Source of the DNA: Bacteroidales bacterium
Lineage (GTDB): Bacteria; Bacteroidota; Bacteroidia; Bacteroidales; UBA932
DNA: 64,000 bases
Assembly: GCA_017465225.1 (NCBI GenBank)
Contig: JAFTWQ010000022.1
Coordinates: forward strand, 62,001-126,000
Direction of reading: 5' to 3'
Part shown: piece after piece, positions 50,249-60,219 of the stretch
Position numbering within the stretch: the stretch's first letter is position 1
How the letters are laid out: each line of letters begins with the position of its first letter
Translations under genes and position numbers: made by a program
The notes under the pieces: generated by a model
What the model was told of the DNA's origin: nothing
The model's input: only the letters and a program-made list of their open reading frames with translations
Database searches by the model: none

Positions 50249-53200
50249 ATGAAAAATCTGACATACAAGATTTCTCTTCTGATCTTAGGGCTGTTTGCGA
50301 CAATCATCGCAGCCAATGCCCAGGAGGTCAAAGGTGTCGTGTCAGACGCTAATGGAGAACCGCTGATCGGTGTATCCGTTTTCGTGGACGGCACAACTCT
50401 GGGAGTATCAACAGGAGTTGACGGTGACTATTCCATCAATGTTCCTGATGCCAAAGGCAAGACTCTCGTATTCTCAATGATCGGTATGGCGACAAAAGAG
50501 GTTGTCATCGGAAATTCTACGGTGGTTAATGTGACCCTCGAAGAGGATGCAAACTTCCTTGATGAAACTGTCGTTATCGGTTATGCAACTGTAAAACGTC
50601 GCGACCTCATGGGTTCGGTGACATCTGTAGGTAATGAGGCACTTACTCAGGTCCCTGTCGCATCAGTAGGCGAAGCCCTCACAGGTAAGATGGCCGGAGT
50701 CCAGGTTACAACAACCGAAGGTGATCCTGATGCCGAGATCAAGATCCGTGTACGTGGTGGCGGTTCCATCACTCAGGACGCATCTCCTCTCTACATCGTG
50801 GACGGTTTCCCGGTGGAAAGCATTTCTGACATCCCGGCTTCCGACATTCAGTCTATCGACGTCCTCAAGGATGCGTTCTCGACAGCGATCTACGGTTCAC
50901 GTGGTGCAAACGGTGTAGTTCTCGTTACTACAAAGTCAGGCGCTGCCGGCAAGATCTCTGTAAGCTACAACGCTTATTGGGGACAGAAGACAATGGCTAA
51001 CGCTGACGCGATCCAGACAGGATCATCATATGATTTCGTCCAGAACCAGTACGAGCTTGCAGTGCTTCGAGACAGGGTTGAAGACGATTTCATAAAGGTG
51101 TTCGGTGTCTTCGAGGATATGGACCTTTATAAGAATGTCGAGAAGAACGACTGGGTGAAGAAGGTTTTCGGAAATGTGGGAACAACCTTCAACCAGAACG
51201 TTTCGGTTTCAGGTTCTACTGACAAGGTGAAGTGGACTGCCAGCTATGCTCACGTTGGTGACAAGGCCATCATGATGAACTCGGACTATAAGAGAGACAA
51301 CCTCTCGTTCAAGACCCAGTACAAGCCTATCAAGCAGATCACGGTCGACATCAATGCAAGATATTCGCATACAACCGTGATGGGCGCCGGTGCGAACTCG
51401 GTCAATGACGGCGGTTCGACTTCAAGCAACGGACGTCTCAAGCATGCGGTACAGTACACTCCATTCCCTATTACAGGTGTGGCTACTGATTCTGACCTTG
51501 CTGAAGACTATGGCGACAACGCTCCGCCTCTCAAGTCGGTTGCCGACAACGACAACAAGAGAATCCGTAAGAACTGGACTCTCAACGGTGCGGTTACATG
51601 GCACATCATCAAGAACCTCAATCTCAGGGCAGAGGGCGGTATCGATGACTATTCACAGGAAGACAACCGTTTCTATGGTCTTACAACATACTATGTGGGT
51701 AACTCTGCAACAATCAAGGGACAGCCTGCGACACAGTATAAGAACGCATTCCGTACAAAGTATCGTACAACCAACACCTTGAACTATAATTTCGCAGAGG
51801 TGTTCACCAATGACAGGCACAAGCTTGACGTTCTCCTCGGTCAGGAGTATATCCTTACCAAGTCAAACACTCTCTCATCTACAATCGAGGGCTTCCCTGT
51901 GTTCTTCGATTCCCAGATGGCCTGGAACTTCATGGCTTCAGGTACTCCGGTAGCTTCGAACAACTTCTTCAATCCTAACGAGCAGCTCCTCTCATTCTTC
52001 GGAAGAGCAAACTATGACTACGACGGCAGATATGCTGTTTCTGCAACAGTACGTGCCGACGGTTCGTCAAAGTTCGAGAAGGGCAACCAGTGGGGTATCT
52101 TCCCTTCAGCAGCAGCTTCATGGACAATCTCGAACGAGAGCTTCCTCGAGGATGCTGCATGGCTTGACAACCTCAAGCTCCGTTACAGCTACGGTACGGC
52201 AGGTAACAACAACATCCCTTCGAATGTGTCATCTCTCCTCTTCCAGGCGAACAATACGCAGTGGATCTCGATGGGAAATACATGGTGGGGAACCACTACA
52301 GTAGGCGGAAAGTCAATCATGCCTAACCCAGACCTTACTTGGGAAACTACAGTTTCACACAATATCGGTCTCGACTATTCGTTCCTCAACAGCCGTATCA
52401 ACGGATCTTTCGAGGTTTACCATAATACAACCAACGACCTCCTTATCCAGTTCCCTGTGGCAGGTTCGGGTTATGACTATCAGTACCGTAACCTCGGATC
52501 GGTACAGAACCGTGGTTTCGAGGCTTCTGTTAACTTCGTGATCTTCGAGAAGAAGAACTTCGGACTCACACTCGGCGGAAATATCAGCATCAATGAGAAC
52601 AAGGTGACTGATCTCGGTGGACTCGAAAAGATCGAGGCTACTTCAGAGTGGGCATCAACTGAAATCGGTCCTGACTATGTCGTTACAGTCGGCCGTCCTC
52701 TCGGAGATATGTACGGATACATTTCGGACGGACGCTATTCGGCTGACGAATTCACTCACGATGGTTCCGCTTGGGTAGCGAACGAGGGTACAATAGACGC
52801 TTCTGACATTCTTGGCAAGGAGTTCTTCCGTCCGGGTGCAATGAAGCTCAGGGATATGAACGGAGACGGCAAGATCACAGTAGATGACAAGACCATCATC
52901 GGCAATGCACAGCCTCTCGGAGTAGGTGGTTTCAACCTCTCGGGTTACCTCTACGGATTCGACTTCTCGGCTAACTTCAACTATGTGTTCGGCAATAATA
53001 TCTACAATGCCAACAGGATCGAGTTCAGCCACTCACGTAAATATTCAAACCGTAACCTCCTCGCATCAATGAATGTGGAGAACCGCTGGACCAATATCGA
53101 CTGGGCTACCGGTGAGGAGATTACAGATGCAGACCGTCTCGCTGAAATCAATGCAGGAACTACAATGTGGAATCCTGGTGTGAACAAGGCGATCTTCTCT

Positions 53201-53464
53201 GACTGGGCTGTCGAGGACGGTTCTTTCCTCCGCCTCCAGTCTGCAACGATCGGATATACCCTCCCTCAGAAGTGGACAATGAAGATCAAGATGCAGAAGC
53301 TCCGCGTATATATGACAGGTACCAACCTCTTCTGTCTCACCAAGTATTCAGGCTATGACCCTGAAGTCGACACAAGACGTAAGACTCCTCTTACTCCAGG
53401 CGTTGACTGCTCGGCATATCCGAAGAGCAGAGGTTATGTAGTCGGTGTCAACATCACATTCTAA
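50249..53464 (+). CDS. susC: SusC-like TonB-dependent outer-membrane transporter
   Basis: 1071 residues. Signal peptide (about 1-24), a carboxypeptidase-regulatory-like domain ('EVKGVVSDANGEPLIGVSVF'), the plug ('VVIGYATVKRRDLMGSVTSV', 'IRVRGGGSITQDASPLYIVD', 'YGSRGANGVVLVTTKSG'), and a 22-strand beta-barrel ending in 'SRGYVVGVNITF' with terminal Phe. It imports oligosaccharides bound by SusD across the outer membrane using TonB energy. Paired with susD 70 bp downstream. Codon use is biased to a small set, as in highly expressed genes. Substrate is probably oligogalacturonides, from the lyase and esterase neighbours. Confidence 0.96.
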   Translation: MKNLTYKISLLILGLFATIIAANAQEVKGVVSDANGEPLIGVSVFVDGTTLGVSTGVDGDYSINVPDAKGKTLVFSMIGMATKEVVIGNSTVVNVTLEEDANFLDETVVIGYATVKRRDLMGSVTSVGNEALTQVPVASVGEALTGKMAGVQVTTTEGDPDAEIKIRVRGGGSITQDASPLYIVDGFPVESISDIPASDIQSIDVLKDAFSTAIYGSRGANGVVLVTTKSGAAGKISVSYNAYWGQKTMANADAIQTGSSYDFVQNQYELAVLRDRVEDDFIKVFGVFEDMDLYKNVEKNDWVKKVFGNVGTTFNQNVSVSGSTDKVKWTASYAHVGDKAIMMNSDYKRDNLSFKTQYKPIKQITVDINARYSHTTVMGAGANSVNDGGSTSSNGRLKHAVQYTPFPITGVATDSDLAEDYGDNAPPLKSVADNDNKRIRKNWTLNGAVTWHIIKNLNLRAEGGIDDYSQEDNRFYGLTTYYVGNSATIKGQPATQYKNAFRTKYRTTNTLNYNFAEVFTNDRHKLDVLLGQEYILTKSNTLSSTIEGFPVFFDSQMAWNFMASGTPVASNNFFNPNEQLLSFFGRANYDYDGRYAVSATVRADGSSKFEKGNQWGIFPSAAASWTISNESFLEDAAWLDNLKLRYSYGTAGNNNIPSNVSSLLFQANNTQWISMGNTWWGTTTVGGKSIMPNPDLTWETTVSHNIGLDYSFLNSRINGSFEVYHNTTNDLLIQFPVAGSGYDYQYRNLGSVQNRGFEASVNFVIFEKKNFGLTLGGNISINENKVTDLGGLEKIEATSEWASTEIGPDYVVTVGRPLGDMYGYISDGRYSADEFTHDGSAWVANEGTIDASDILGKEFFRPGAMKLRDMNGDGKITVDDKTIIGNAQPLGVGGFNLSGYLYGFDFSANFNYVFGNNIYNANRIEFSHSRKYSNRNLLASMNVENRWTNIDWATGEEITDADRLAEINAGTTMWNPGVNKAIFSDWAVEDGSFLRLQSATIGYTLPQKWTMKIKMQKLRVYMTGTNLFCLTKYSGYDPEVDTRRKTPLTPGVDCSAYPKSRGYVVGVNITF

Positions 53465-53470
53465 TTCCTC

Positions 53471-53520
53471 CAATGTCATTCTGAAAGACACAATGTCATT
53501 CTGAACGAAGTGAAGAATCT
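53471..53520 (+). repeat. GTCATTC...GAATCT repeat, two units, between susC and susD
   Basis: Two 20-bp units, each starting CAATGTCATTCTGAA (53471-53490 and 53491-53510), then TGAAGAATCT, ending 14 bp before the susD ATG. The ATTC and GAAT ends can pair around the GAACGAAGTGAA loop. Confidence 0.8.
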
Positions 53521-53534
53521 AAAAACCAGAATTT

Positions 53535-55412
53535 ATGAAATTAATGAATAAAATACTCATTGGTGTAGGAATGCTTGCTGCTGCGGCTCTGACATCTTGC
53601 TCTGAGGACGGCCTCAAGACACCGACCCAGTCGTCATTCGATGAGTCTGTGGTATATTCAAACTACACACTTGCAGAATACAATGTATTCGGAATCTACG
53701 AGGTGTTCGGACATACGAACTGCCATCGTGGACGCTACTTGCCTTGGTATGGTTTCAATACCGATATCGAGCTTTATAACAATACTACAGCTGATGAGAA
53801 GTCAAGCATCGCAAGATACTCTATGACTGCAACCAACGGTCAGCTCAACCTCGCGAACGGACCGTACAATGAACTTATGGGTGGTATAGAGAGAGCAAAC
53901 CTCGCGATCAGAGGTATCCGTCAGTACGGTAATCCTGCAGGCGATGCACAGATGGCAGAACTCCTTGGCGAGGCTCTGACTGCACGTGCTCTCCTTTATA
54001 CCGAGCTCCTCAAGGCTTACGGTGAGGTTCCGGCACGTTTCGCACCTATCGATGCCGAGACAATCTATCTTAACAAGACTGATAAGGATGTGATCTACAA
54101 GCAGCTCCTCGCTGATCTTGAAGTGGCATTCCAGTATATGAACTGGCCTGGCAAGAGCGCGGCTACCGCTACAACCGACCGCCCTAGCCTTGCATTCGCA
54201 AAGGGCCTTTACGCACGCCTCTGCCTCATGGCATCAGGTTACTCTCTTCGTCCTGATGAGGGCGCTGTAGGAACTGGTAATGCTGGTTCAGTGAGACTCT
54301 CAACAGATCCTGAGCTTCAGAAGGAAGTCCTTTATCCGAAGGCTCTTGCAGCCCTCAAGGATGTGATTGACAACGCAGGTCTCTCCCTCATGGATTACAC
54401 ACAGCTCTGGAAGGAGTTCAACAATATGGACATCACAGCAGGCAAGGAGGTCATCTATGTGATCCCTTCATCTGACACCCGTGGACGTTGGAACTATACA
54501 TTCGCAATCAGGACAGAAGGCAATCCAGACTGGAGCCAGGGTCCTACATCAAGCCGTGGCGGTACTGCAGGTCCTGTTCCTACTCTCTACTGGAAATATG
54601 AGGACGAGGATGTACGCCGTGACATGAGCTGCGTGAACTGGAAATGGGTCCTCGGCCCTGACGGAAAGAACATTCCTACCCTTGCAGGTCCTAACGACTG
54701 GTATTTCGGAAAGTTCCGTCTCGAGTGGCAGACCAAGTCTCCTTACAATGGAGGTAACGACGACGGTATCAAGCCTGTATACATGAGATATTCTGACATT
54801 CTCCTCATGGCAGCAGAGATCGCCAACGATCCTGCATGCGGAAACCGTGACGAGAACTTTGCAAAGAACTGCCTCCTCCAGGTCCGCCAGAGAGCATATA
54901 AGGGCAATGAAGGAATCGCTTCATCTTATGTGAACGGACTCAGCGGTCAGGAAGCTATCTTCAATGCAATCGTTGACGAGCGTGCTCTTGAGTTCGTGGG
55001 CGAGATGCTCCGCAAGCAGGACCTCATCCGCTGGAATCTCCTCAAGACCAAGATGGACGAGTCAAAGGCAGAGCTTCAGGCATGGATGGACAACGCAGGT
55101 GCACAGTTCGGCCCTGCAGTATGGTACAGATATGCGGCTGACGGTTCTATGGAGACTTATGGCTACAATGAGCCTTCAACTACAGAGGCCGCTCCTGCCG
55201 GAGACGGTTGGGAGTGCTACACCAACTCGAAGGGTGAGGTTTCAACATACTTCAAGTTCATTTCAGAGGATACAGGTGCATACAGCGAATCAGCACAGAA
55301 GAAGCTTGATTCATTCTATGACAACAACCCTGATACCAAGCAGTGGTGGCCTATTCCGGAGGCAACTCTCGTGAACAGCCAGGGAACTCTCTTCAATGAC
55401 TATGGTTTCTAA
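53535..55412 (+). CDS. susD: SusD/RagB-like surface glycan-binding lipoprotein
   Basis: 625 residues. Lipobox LTSCSED (Cys22), placing it on the outer face of the outer membrane. The TPR-like SusD fold is recognisable from 'NGPYNELMGGIERANLAIRG', 'ALTARALLYTELLKAYGEVP', 'PSLAFAKGLYARLCLMASGY', 'PVYMRYSDILLMAAEIANDP', 'IVDERALEFVGEMLRKQDLI' and the closing 'WWPIPEATLVNSQGTLFNDY'. It acts as the lid over SusC and captures the polysaccharide. A second ATG three codons in (53544) is an alternative start. Confidence 0.95.
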   Translation: MKLMNKILIGVGMLAAAALTSCSEDGLKTPTQSSFDESVVYSNYTLAEYNVFGIYEVFGHTNCHRGRYLPWYGFNTDIELYNNTTADEKSSIARYSMTATNGQLNLANGPYNELMGGIERANLAIRGIRQYGNPAGDAQMAELLGEALTARALLYTELLKAYGEVPARFAPIDAETIYLNKTDKDVIYKQLLADLEVAFQYMNWPGKSAATATTDRPSLAFAKGLYARLCLMASGYSLRPDEGAVGTGNAGSVRLSTDPELQKEVLYPKALAALKDVIDNAGLSLMDYTQLWKEFNNMDITAGKEVIYVIPSSDTRGRWNYTFAIRTEGNPDWSQGPTSSRGGTAGPVPTLYWKYEDEDVRRDMSCVNWKWVLGPDGKNIPTLAGPNDWYFGKFRLEWQTKSPYNGGNDDGIKPVYMRYSDILLMAAEIANDPACGNRDENFAKNCLLQVRQRAYKGNEGIASSYVNGLSGQEAIFNAIVDERALEFVGEMLRKQDLIRWNLLKTKMDESKAELQAWMDNAGAQFGPAVWYRYAADGSMETYGYNEPSTTEAAPAGDGWECYTNSKGEVSTYFKFISEDTGAYSESAQKKLDSFYDNNPDTKQWWPIPEATLVNSQGTLFNDYGF

Positions 55413-55416
55413 TCTT

Positions 55417-55467
55417 TTCATGTCATTCTGAACGGCTTCATGTCATTCTGAACGAAGTGAAGAATCT
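55417..55467 (+). repeat. GTCATTC...GAATCT repeat, two units, between susD and the beta-helix lipoprotein gene
   Basis: Two 20-bp units starting TTCATGTCATTCTGAACG (55417-55436 and 55437-55456) then AAGAATCT-type end at 55467. It starts 5 bp after the susD stop and ends 9-21 bp before the next start. The unit's variable part (TTCA) differs from those of the other arrays but is repeated within this one. Confidence 0.8.
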
Positions 55468-55476
55468 ATAAGATAA

Positions 55477-58400
55477 ATGAACAATAATATGAAAAGAATA
55501 TTTTCAGCAATAATATTGGGAGTATCACTCATCGCCTTCGGAGCAGCTTTTTCAGGCTGCACCGAGGAGATGGTTGACATCAACGACGAGATCGCTCTCG
55601 GCCGATGCCTTACTCCTACTGAACTCTCTGCCAAGGTCATCAATGGAGAGTTTATCGAATTCTCATGGACCAAGTCCAAGGGAGCTACCGAGTTCGTCCT
55701 CGAACTTTACTCTGACGAGCAGATGAGTTCTCTCGTCGAGTCACTCACTATCCCTGCAACCGATATCCCTTATACGGCGGATCTCGAGGCTGATATGACC
55801 TATTATGCACGCGTTAAGGCTGTGAACGGAGAAGGCAGGATCGCAGACTCCAACTGGGCTGTCTTTGACCGCGCTCTCCAGACATACGCAATCAAGTCTT
55901 CTCTCAATCCTGAGCTTGTGGACAGGTCGGAGTCTTCAATCACAATCAAGTGGACGAAGGATCCTGAAGTCGATCATGTACGCATCACTCCTGCCCTCAA
56001 CGCTGAAGAAGAGTACACCCGCTTTGACGTGGACGCTGCTGCAGTAGAGGCCGCACAGGTTGAGGTTACAGGTCTTAATCCGTCAGTAAACTATACACTC
56101 GCAGTACACTTCAAGAGTGCACAGCGTGGTACAGTTTCTGCCTGGACCCGCCCTGCAATCGACGGTGCAACTGAAGTCGCTACTTCAGAGGCTCTTATCC
56201 AGGCTCTCACAGATAAGGCACCAGTCATCAAGGTGGCTTATTCAGAGACTCCTTATGTGATAGGCAGTGTTGTCCTCGGTGGCCCTGTGGCTATCTATGG
56301 TGATGCTACAGCAGAAGGCGCACAGCCGACAATCCAGGGTGGACTCAAGATAGGTGCAGACGTTACAGGCATCCACCTCGAGGCAATCACATTCGACGGA
56401 GCAGGCCTTGCAGATTATCCGCATAATCTTACATTCGACGCTGCAGCTGCAGTTGAGAACATCACAGTGATCAACTGTAAGCTCAACAACTACCTCCGCG
56501 GTGTCCTCTATGAGAACTCAAAGGGTCCTCAGGTAGGTGCAATCAAGTATGACGGTGTTGAAGTGAACAATGTCGGTGGCGACGGTGGTGACTGCTTCGA
56601 CTTCCGTGGTGAAGCTACCGTAAACAGCATCGAGTTCATTAATTCTACCCTCAATACAGGAGCCCGCACATGGTTCCGTATCGACGCCAAGACTGTTCTC
56701 GAGTCGATCAAGCTGACTCACTGTACATTCAACAACCTCTGCTTTGCAAACAACGGCAACAACAACGGTGTCTTCAATATCCGTGCTGTCAACGCAGCTG
56801 GTACAGCTCCGTCATTCGTGCTGACACACAATGTGTTCCTCAACATGAACGACGAGAACAAGAGATGCTGTCTCATAGCGAAGAACTCTACTTCAGCATT
56901 CCCTACAGAGCTTTCAGACAACTTCTTCTACAACTGCTACGACAGATTCTTCGTTGCTCAGAAGGATGGTTCATCACTCTCAGGTGACGATCTTAAGGCT
57001 GCTGCGGATGAAGGACGTGCACGCATTCTCGTGAACGGCAGCGTAGAGCTTGACGCTGACCCTTGCGTAGACAGCGCACGTGACAAGTATAATGTTACAA
57101 GCAAGGAAGTCATCGAGGCAAATGCAGGTGACCCAAGATGGTATGCTGTCTATGTCGAGATCCCTGAAGACCTTACACAGGATGTGACTGTGACAGGCAA
57201 GATCTGGGATCTTACTGACGGCCAGACTTTCAAGAAGATGGCTGACAAGGATATGGTGCGTGACGGTATCCGCTTCTTCGTGAAGAACACTCCTATCAAC
57301 TTCACCAAGGAAGGTTTCGAGTTCACTGGCGAGGCTGCTCTCGAGGGCGGTATTCCTGTTGACGGTGCGATCGGAATCAAGGTCAACGAGCCGGGCTCAA
57401 TCATCATTTCCGTAGCAGAGGCGACAGGCCATTCCAACCTTACGGTAAGCCTTGACGGAAAGGTTTCAGCTTCAGTTCCTGCAGGCGCAGAGTATCAGAA
57501 GGTGACATTCGCGAATGTATCAGGCGAGCAGATGATCTACATCTACGGCTGCCACCCTGCAACAATGACATTCCTCCAGTGGACATCAGACATACAGGTT
57601 CTTGACAAGGTTCTCGCAACTCCTCAGGTGAAGATCAGCAAGACTACCGTAAACGAGCGTGCAGAGGATGAGATCACCCTTACATGGGACGCAGTAGACT
57701 ACGCTGGTTCATACAACGTTACAGTTGACGGAAAGAAGAAGAACGTTACCGAGACTACATACACATTCGCTACAGGCGGATATGCAGTGGAAGAGGCAGG
57801 CGGAGACTTCGCTATCCAGGTGACTGCAGTTCCTGCAGCTGACGACTACACACGCGTCGAGTCGCAGCCCGCAGAGCTTTCATTCCACGTGAATGACGTT
57901 CCTGATGAGCCAGGCCTCAAGGTGGTAAGATACAACCTCACATTCCCAGAAGGCGGAAACGCTGAAGAGAAGTATGTATGTGAGAACAATGCAGGCTTCT
58001 ACGTACAGACAACAGGCGGATGGGTAATCGACGCTAACTCACAGAAGTTCGCTGTTCCAGGTGCATCAGAGTATGATTCTTATTCTACTCGTCTCAAGGG
58101 TTCGAAGACTTCTGACAGCAAGAGCATGACCATCACCGTTCCTAACGACGGTAAGCTCTATATCGCAGCTCGTTCAGCAAACTCATCGGCAGCAGACCGT
58201 ACAATGGCCCTGATGCAGGGTGACAAGGAAATCCTTGCTCCTACTGTAATCCAGGACGCTGATAAGTTCACTGCAGGTGACGCTTCAGCATTCCCATATG
58301 TTGTTGTAGATGTAAAGGCTGGTGACATCCAGGTAGTACTCAATAACGGCATAAACTTCTACGGTATCGTTTACGATGCCCTCGAAGGTGGTCCTGCAGG

Positions 58401-58854
58401 AGTAGACTACGTATGGGATTTCTCAGCTCCAGAGTGGGTAGATGCTATGACCGGCAGCGGCATTGCGGCAAACACCAATGACTCTAACTGGGATCTCGAG
58501 GTTGATGGCCTCAGAGTCGTATCCGGAGGCGGTTCTATCAAGTGGAATGTTTCAGGCGAAACTTACTATTGGCAGCCAGGCGGCGCAGGTACTGATGCAA
58601 AGCGTTACTTCGAGTTTACCACTGACGTTGCCGGAAAGCTTACAGTATATGCTTCAAACACCGGCAGCTCAGAGGATCTTGCCCGTATGGTTACAGTGAA
58701 GGTGGGTGACGGTGAACCGGAATCCCTCCCTGGAGGTTACTCAAGTTCAAATGGTGCAGTCCCTGTGGACTTCAATGTTACCGCTGGTACTGTAAAGATA
58801 TATCCGACCGGCAACGGTCTCCGTTTCTACAAGATAGAGTTCCACTCTCTATAA
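55477..58854 (+). CDS. Fn3 and beta-helix (DUF4957/DUF5123-like) surface lipoprotein, SusE/F position
   Basis: 1125 residues, lipobox 'FSGCTEE' (Cys28 counting from the first Met). Two fibronectin-III-like domains (about 45-135 and 145-230), a right-handed beta-helix (about 240-560; 'VENITVINCKLNNYLRGVLY', 'FVLTHNVFLNMNDE'), another Fn3-like region (about 715-800), and C-terminal beta-sandwich modules rich in Gly/Thr that could be carbohydrate-binding. The DUF4957/DUF5123 pair is known from pectin loci. No lyase catalytic residue set is obvious, so a binding protein is favoured, though a lyase is possible. The ATG at 55489 (fifth codon) is an equally good start. Followed by a strong terminator. 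Confidence 0.8.
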   Translation: MNNNMKRIFSAIILGVSLIAFGAAFSGCTEEMVDINDEIALGRCLTPTELSAKVINGEFIEFSWTKSKGATEFVLELYSDEQMSSLVESLTIPATDIPYTADLEADMTYYARVKAVNGEGRIADSNWAVFDRALQTYAIKSSLNPELVDRSESSITIKWTKDPEVDHVRITPALNAEEEYTRFDVDAAAVEAAQVEVTGLNPSVNYTLAVHFKSAQRGTVSAWTRPAIDGATEVATSEALIQALTDKAPVIKVAYSETPYVIGSVVLGGPVAIYGDATAEGAQPTIQGGLKIGADVTGIHLEAITFDGAGLADYPHNLTFDAAAAVENITVINCKLNNYLRGVLYENSKGPQVGAIKYDGVEVNNVGGDGGDCFDFRGEATVNSIEFINSTLNTGARTWFRIDAKTVLESIKLTHCTFNNLCFANNGNNNGVFNIRAVNAAGTAPSFVLTHNVFLNMNDENKRCCLIAKNSTSAFPTELSDNFFYNCYDRFFVAQKDGSSLSGDDLKAAADEGRARILVNGSVELDADPCVDSARDKYNVTSKEVIEANAGDPRWYAVYVEIPEDLTQDVTVTGKIWDLTDGQTFKKMADKDMVRDGIRFFVKNTPINFTKEGFEFTGEAALEGGIPVDGAIGIKVNEPGSIIISVAEATGHSNLTVSLDGKVSASVPAGAEYQKVTFANVSGEQMIYIYGCHPATMTFLQWTSDIQVLDKVLATPQVKISKTTVNERAEDEITLTWDAVDYAGSYNVTVDGKKKNVTETTYTFATGGYAVEEAGGDFAIQVTAVPAADDYTRVESQPAELSFHVNDVPDEPGLKVVRYNLTFPEGGNAEEKYVCENNAGFYVQTTGGWVIDANSQKFAVPGASEYDSYSTRLKGSKTSDSKSMTITVPNDGKLYIAARSANSSAADRTMALMQGDKEILAPTVIQDADKFTAGDASAFPYVVVDVKAGDIQVVLNNGINFYGIVYDALEGGPAGVDYVWDFSAPEWVDAMTGSGIAANTNDSNWDLEVDGLRVVSGGGSIKWNVSGETYYWQPGGAGTDAKRYFEFTTDVAGKLTVYASNTGSSEDLARMVTVKVGDGEPESLPGGYSSSNGAVPVDFNVTAGTVKIYPTGNGLRFYKIEFHSL

Positions 58855-58876
58855 TCAGTAGTAGTGTATATATAGC

Positions 58877-58913
58877 CGTGGTGGCTGCCCGACGGGCAGC
58901 CACCACGTTTGTT
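58877..58913 (+). terminator. Intrinsic terminator closing the pectin locus
   Basis: A perfect 14-bp GC-rich stem (58877-58890 with 58894-58907, loop GAC) followed by TTTGTT. It lies 22 bp after the last pectin gene and 20 bp before the convergent serine hydrolase gene. Confidence 0.88.
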
Positions 58914-58926
58914 ATAGGGATATCTG

Positions 58927-60219
58927 TTATTCGAAGAGATTCCGTTTCGGAAGCTTGTCGCTGTAAAGTTCCCTGCATTGCTTGAAGAGATTGTCGGTCT
59001 GACGTGACTGGCCCGGTCCTCTCCATGTGCTGGTGTTTGTGATCATTATCCAGCATTCTCCGTCAGGGAAATATTTGACGAGTGCCGTCGTGCCTGAAAG
59101 TGTGCCTGTGCGGCTCCATCCCTCTGCCGGGTCTGTGTCGTTCCATCCGAGGGAATATGTCTCCTTGTCGAAATATTCGGTCATCTGGGCCACGGCTTCA
59201 GGGGAGATGATGTCTTCCACTTCCGGACGTCCGTCGATCGATGCTACAAGTCGTGCGATTTCGGCAGGGGATCCGCACCACGCGCCTGCACCTGAAAGAA
59301 GAGGTATGTTGTTTCCTCCGTAGCAGCGCTCTACCATTATGCCGCTTCCTGTGTATTCCTCGACGAATTTGCCGTCTCCTTCATGGGTATAGTACCTCAC
59401 TTCATTTTCAATGCGGTCGCTGTAATATGAGCCTGCAATATGCATGTCGAAGCATCCTGCAGGCATGAGGACATCTTCCCGGATGAACTGCTCATACGGC
59501 TTGCCTGATACCTTTTCAATGATCTCGGAAAGTAGGAGGTATCCGAAGTTGGAGTATCTTTCCCATTCTCCCGGCATGAAGCTCAGCTTATGCCGGAGTA
59601 CAAGCCTGAAGAAATCTTCCTTTACCGGAGGCTGGTCAAGCTGCATCTGGTGCATCACGTCCTTTGACGAGAAAAGCGGGTCTCGGTAGAAGCCTCCCTG
59701 ATGCCTTAAGAGATGCTCTACTGTGATCTTATGGTAATTCCTGTCCTTGATGGCCGAATTGAACAGAGAGTCGTTCAGGATGCCTGACGGACCGAATACG
59801 GTGTCCTTGATGCTCAATGAGTCCCTGTCCTGCAGAACCATGATTCCGGCGGCTGTGATGAGTTTTGAGACTGACGCCATACGAAGGATATGCGAAGGTT
59901 CCATCGGTTCCTTTTCGGCCTCGTCAGCCCATCCGTATCCTTTTGCATACAGAAGCGAATCGTTGCGCATTATCGCTAGCGATGCTCCCTTCATCTGCCA
60001 CTCGCGCATATATCTTGTCACCTTCCTGTCCAGACCTTCCAGCTCCGGAATGTCCGACATTGCGTTGCTCAAGGTGTCGTTAAGATAGATTCTCGGGCCT
60101 TTCAGAGGCTCCGGCTTCGGTATCGGCTTGTGTATAATCATAAAAGCTGTCGCGAGTGCGGCAGCTGTCAATGCGAATGTTATGATTGAAAGTGTCTTTC
60201 TCTTTGTTCTTCTTCTCAT
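58927..60219 (-). CDS. Serine hydrolase of the class C beta-lactamase/DD-peptidase family
   Basis: 430 residues, N-terminal membrane anchor or uncleaved signal (about 9-31). The penicillin-binding fold has the nucleophile motif SVSK ('ILRMASVSKLITAAGIMVL'), 'YSNFGYLLLSEIIEKVSGKP' with the Tyr-x-Asn motif, and 'GWSRTGTLSGTTALVKYFP' in the position of the KTG-like HTG motif. Such proteins include esterases, peptidases and beta-lactamases; without a canonical KTG and with a broad family, antibiotic hydrolysis should not be assumed. The first 4 bp overlap the end of the kinase-like gene upstream, indicating an operon. Confidence 0.88.
   Translation of the reverse strand: MRRRTKRKTLSIITFALTAAALATAFMIIHKPIPKPEPLKGPRIYLNDTLSNAMSDIPELEGLDRKVTRYMREWQMKGASLAIMRNDSLLYAKGYGWADEAEKEPMEPSHILRMASVSKLITAAGIMVLQDRDSLSIKDTVFGPSGILNDSLFNSAIKDRNYHKITVEHLLRHQGGFYRDPLFSSKDVMHQMQLDQPPVKEDFFRLVLRHKLSFMPGEWERYSNFGYLLLSEIIEKVSGKPYEQFIREDVLMPAGCFDMHIAGSYYSDRIENEVRYYTHEGDGKFVEEYTGSGIMVERCYGGNNIPLLSGAGAWCGSPAEIARLVASIDGRPEVEDIISPEAVAQMTEYFDKETYSLGWNDTDPAEGWSRTGTLSGTTALVKYFPDGECWIMITNTSTWRGPGQSRQTDNLFKQCRELYSDKLPKRNLFE

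Noticed and set aside
58927..60219. Antibiotic-resistance beta-lactamase
   Set aside because: Only the general serine-hydrolase fold is supported; no canonical KTG motif and no resistance context.
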